From CAYUKK01 sp964445305 (GTDB lineage: Bacteria > Acidobacteriota > Aminicenantia > Aminicenantales > UBA8522): 13,129 nucleotides of DNA. A program made the position numbers and the translations under genes. A model generated the notes under the pieces. The model did no database searches. It saw only the letters and a program-made list of their open reading frames with translations, and was not told the DNA's origin. Below, piece by piece: positions 12,154 to 13,129 of the stretch (position 1 is its first letter; every line of letters starts with the position of its first letter). Location: NCBI GenBank assembly GCA_964445305.1, contig CAYUKK010000171.1, positions 1 through 13,129 on the forward strand, read 5' to 3'.

Positions 12154-12975
12154 TCAGGAAATTCCAATCGCCAATTTTGGGCTCTCCCGCCGACGGAGCG
12201 TCCAATCCTCGGAGGCGTATTTTGTCCGCTCTATCTCCTCGATCAGGCGCCATTCCTCAGCAGAGAAAATCCTGGGCTTGAACCGAATCTCAAAGTACGC
12301 CTCGAAGCCATGGATAAGCCTGTCCACCGCCCATTCAAAATCCACTTTTCTTCCCAGAGCCTCAGCAAGAGAAATCATGCGCAGCTGGCCGATTTCTGCC
12401 GAAAGCGAAACGACCTGGCGGAGAAGCGCTGCGTCGCTCTCGAGAAGAATGGATCCATGCTGGAGAAAACGAGGACCGACCCTTTTCTGCGCACTGCCGA
12501 TGATTTTACGGCCGTCTATTTCAACTTCATTCTCAGCTGGATAAGAAAAACAAGGCAAGTTTCCTCTCGGGTAGGAATGAGGGGGCCGGCCGGCCAGCCT
12601 GGCTTGGAGCCCCATCTCCGCCAGTCCCTGGATGAGGGCGCAGGAAATGAGACGGTAGGATTCAGCGAGGCTCATAGAAAAGACGCTCGCATCGGACGAG
12701 CAGATGGAATACGTCACTTCTCGGTGGTGAAGGACGAGCTTGCCGCCGGTCATTCGCCGGACGATATCGACGCCCAGGCGACGGCACAACTCCACGGCCA
12801 CCACCCTTTCGGCCACCTGCGAATAGCCCAGGGAGACGGTTGGCCTCTCCCATCGGTAGAAACGGACGCAGGTTTGAGGAGCTGAGGGGAGCGAACGGAA
12901 GAGATATTCGTCCACGGCCATGTTGAGCGACCCGGGAAGAGGGTCTTTGTCGACGATAAGCTCCCATTCTTTCAT
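12154..12975 (-). CDS. lipM: Octanoyltransferase / lipoate-protein ligase family protein (LipM-like)
   Basis: This 273-aa member of the LplA/LipB/BirA fold family probably attaches octanoyl or lipoyl groups to carrier domains such as GcvH or 2-oxo-acid dehydrogenase E2. The N-terminus (L-N-M-A-V-D-E-Y-L, 17-25) is typical. The ligand loop is R-R-M-T-G-G-K-L-V-L-H (73-83). C142 in P-C-F-S-Y-P-A is placed like the catalytic cysteine of octanoyltransferase LipM. G-R-K-I-I-G-S-A-Q-K-R (155-165) and L-Q-H-G-S-I-L-L (171-178) are further signatures. The length is near LipM (about 278) and shorter than two-domain LplA. The ATG at 12975 gives a family-like N-terminus but has no Shine-Dalgarno site. 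It is preceded by a T-run and, 11 bases upstream, by the tRNA gene, with which it may be co-transcribed. A lipoate ligase is the alternative. Confidence 0.85.
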   Translation of the reverse strand: MKEWELIVDKDPLPGSLNMAVDEYLFRSLPSAPQTCVRFYRWERPTVSLGYSQVAERVVAVELCRRLGVDIVRRMTGGKLVLHHREVTYSICSSDASVFSMSLAESYRLISCALIQGLAEMGLQARLAGRPPHSYPRGNLPCFSYPAENEVEIDGRKIIGSAQKRVGPRFLQHGSILLESDAALLRQVVSLSAEIGQLRMISLAEALGRKVDFEWAVDRLIHGFEAYFEIRFKPRIFSAEEWRLIEEIERTKYASEDWTLRRRESPKLAIGIS

Positions 12976-12986
12976 GACATAAAAAA

Positions 12987-13058
12987 AGCGGGCAACGGGA
13001 TTCGAACCCGCGACTCCCAGCTTGGGAAGCTGGCACTCTACCGCTGAGTTATGCCCGC
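12987..13058 (-). tRNA. tRNA-Gly, anticodon CCC
   Basis: All arms fold. The acceptor GCGGGCA pairs with TGCCCGC, and the D-stem ACTC pairs with GAGT. The anticodon stem CCAGC pairs with GCTGG around the loop TTCCCAA (anticodon at 13024-13026). The T-arm has TTCGAAT in its loop with one G-T pair. The discriminator base is T, as in bacterial glycine tRNAs, and CCA is not encoded. Six more T bases follow directly on the transcribed strand (12981-12986) and may end some transcripts before the lipM-like gene. Confidence 0.97.
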
Positions 13059-13094
13059 TCGCAACCGGCCGAGCTAACCTCAGCCGGCGGCCTT

Positions 13095-13123
13095 ATTTTA
13101 CGGGTTACGGCCCCTCTTTGCAA
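13095..13123 (-). promoter_or_regulatory. Promoter of the tRNA-Gly gene
   Basis: On the minus strand TTGCAA (13118-13123) and TAAAAT (13095-13100) are separated by exactly 17 bases. The start would be near 13088, about 30 bases before the mature tRNA 5' end. Nothing else is recognisable between the tRNA and the right edge. Confidence 0.65.
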
Positions 13124-13129
13124 CTGCGC

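Noticed and set aside
12025..12885. 286-aa open frame on the plus strand preceded by AAGGAGG
   Set aside because: It overlaps the LipM-like gene in antisense and its sequence is low in hydrophobic structure. The ribosome-like site alone is not enough.
1..13129. CRISPR array, insertion sequence, prophage or defence genes
   Set aside because: No spaced direct repeats, transposase, integrase, nuclease or toxin-antitoxin features were found.

Overview
The window is bacterial and moderately GC-rich, with tightly packed genes, mostly good Shine-Dalgarno sites and some GTG starts. The lineage cannot be fixed from sequence alone. A non-model, possibly anaerobic phylum (Aminicenantes- or deltaproteobacteria-like) is only a guess. 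There is no mobile element, CRISPR array or rRNA.

Region 1 (about 1-7600, minus strand) is one operon of seven genes. In transcription order they are: archaeal-type HMG-CoA synthase, acetoacetyl-CoA thiolase, Zn-ribbon/OB-fold DUF35 protein, 3-methylcrotonyl-CoA carboxylase carboxyltransferase (LiuB-like), 3-methylglutaconyl-CoA hydratase (LiuC-like), biotin carboxylase, and a separate biotin carrier protein. Together they cover every step between 3-methylcrotonyl-CoA and acetyl-CoA, with HMG-CoA in the middle. This is the lower half of leucine/isovalerate metabolism, and no HMG-CoA lyase is in the window. A promoter and a striking inverted repeat made of two GGACNGTCC palindromes lie upstream of the first gene.

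Region 2 (about 7620-10975, plus strand) is a divergent, translationally coupled cell-envelope module: ECF sigma factor, zinc-type membrane anti-sigma factor, two small membrane proteins sharing a LiaF/DUF5668-like segment, and a DUF4097-like beta-repeat protein. Two promoters precede it. One is housekeeping-like (TTGACA-17-TAGAAT). The other is a textbook ECF-type promoter (GGAAC-17-CGTCTA) almost on top of the start codon, which predicts autoregulation.

Region 3 (about 10979-13129, minus strand) holds a 299-aa protein of unknown family with its own promoter, a LipM/LplA-family octanoyl/lipoyl transferase, and a tRNA-Gly(CCC) with a strong promoter just upstream of it.

The best leads are the hybrid HMG-CoA/leucine operon, the autoregulated ECF module with its 18-residue His/Tyr-alternating repeat protein, the twin palindrome in the operon leader, an 18-bp element shared by two minus-strand promoters, and a 25-bp near-perfect repeat between the biotin carboxylase gene and the noncoding left end.
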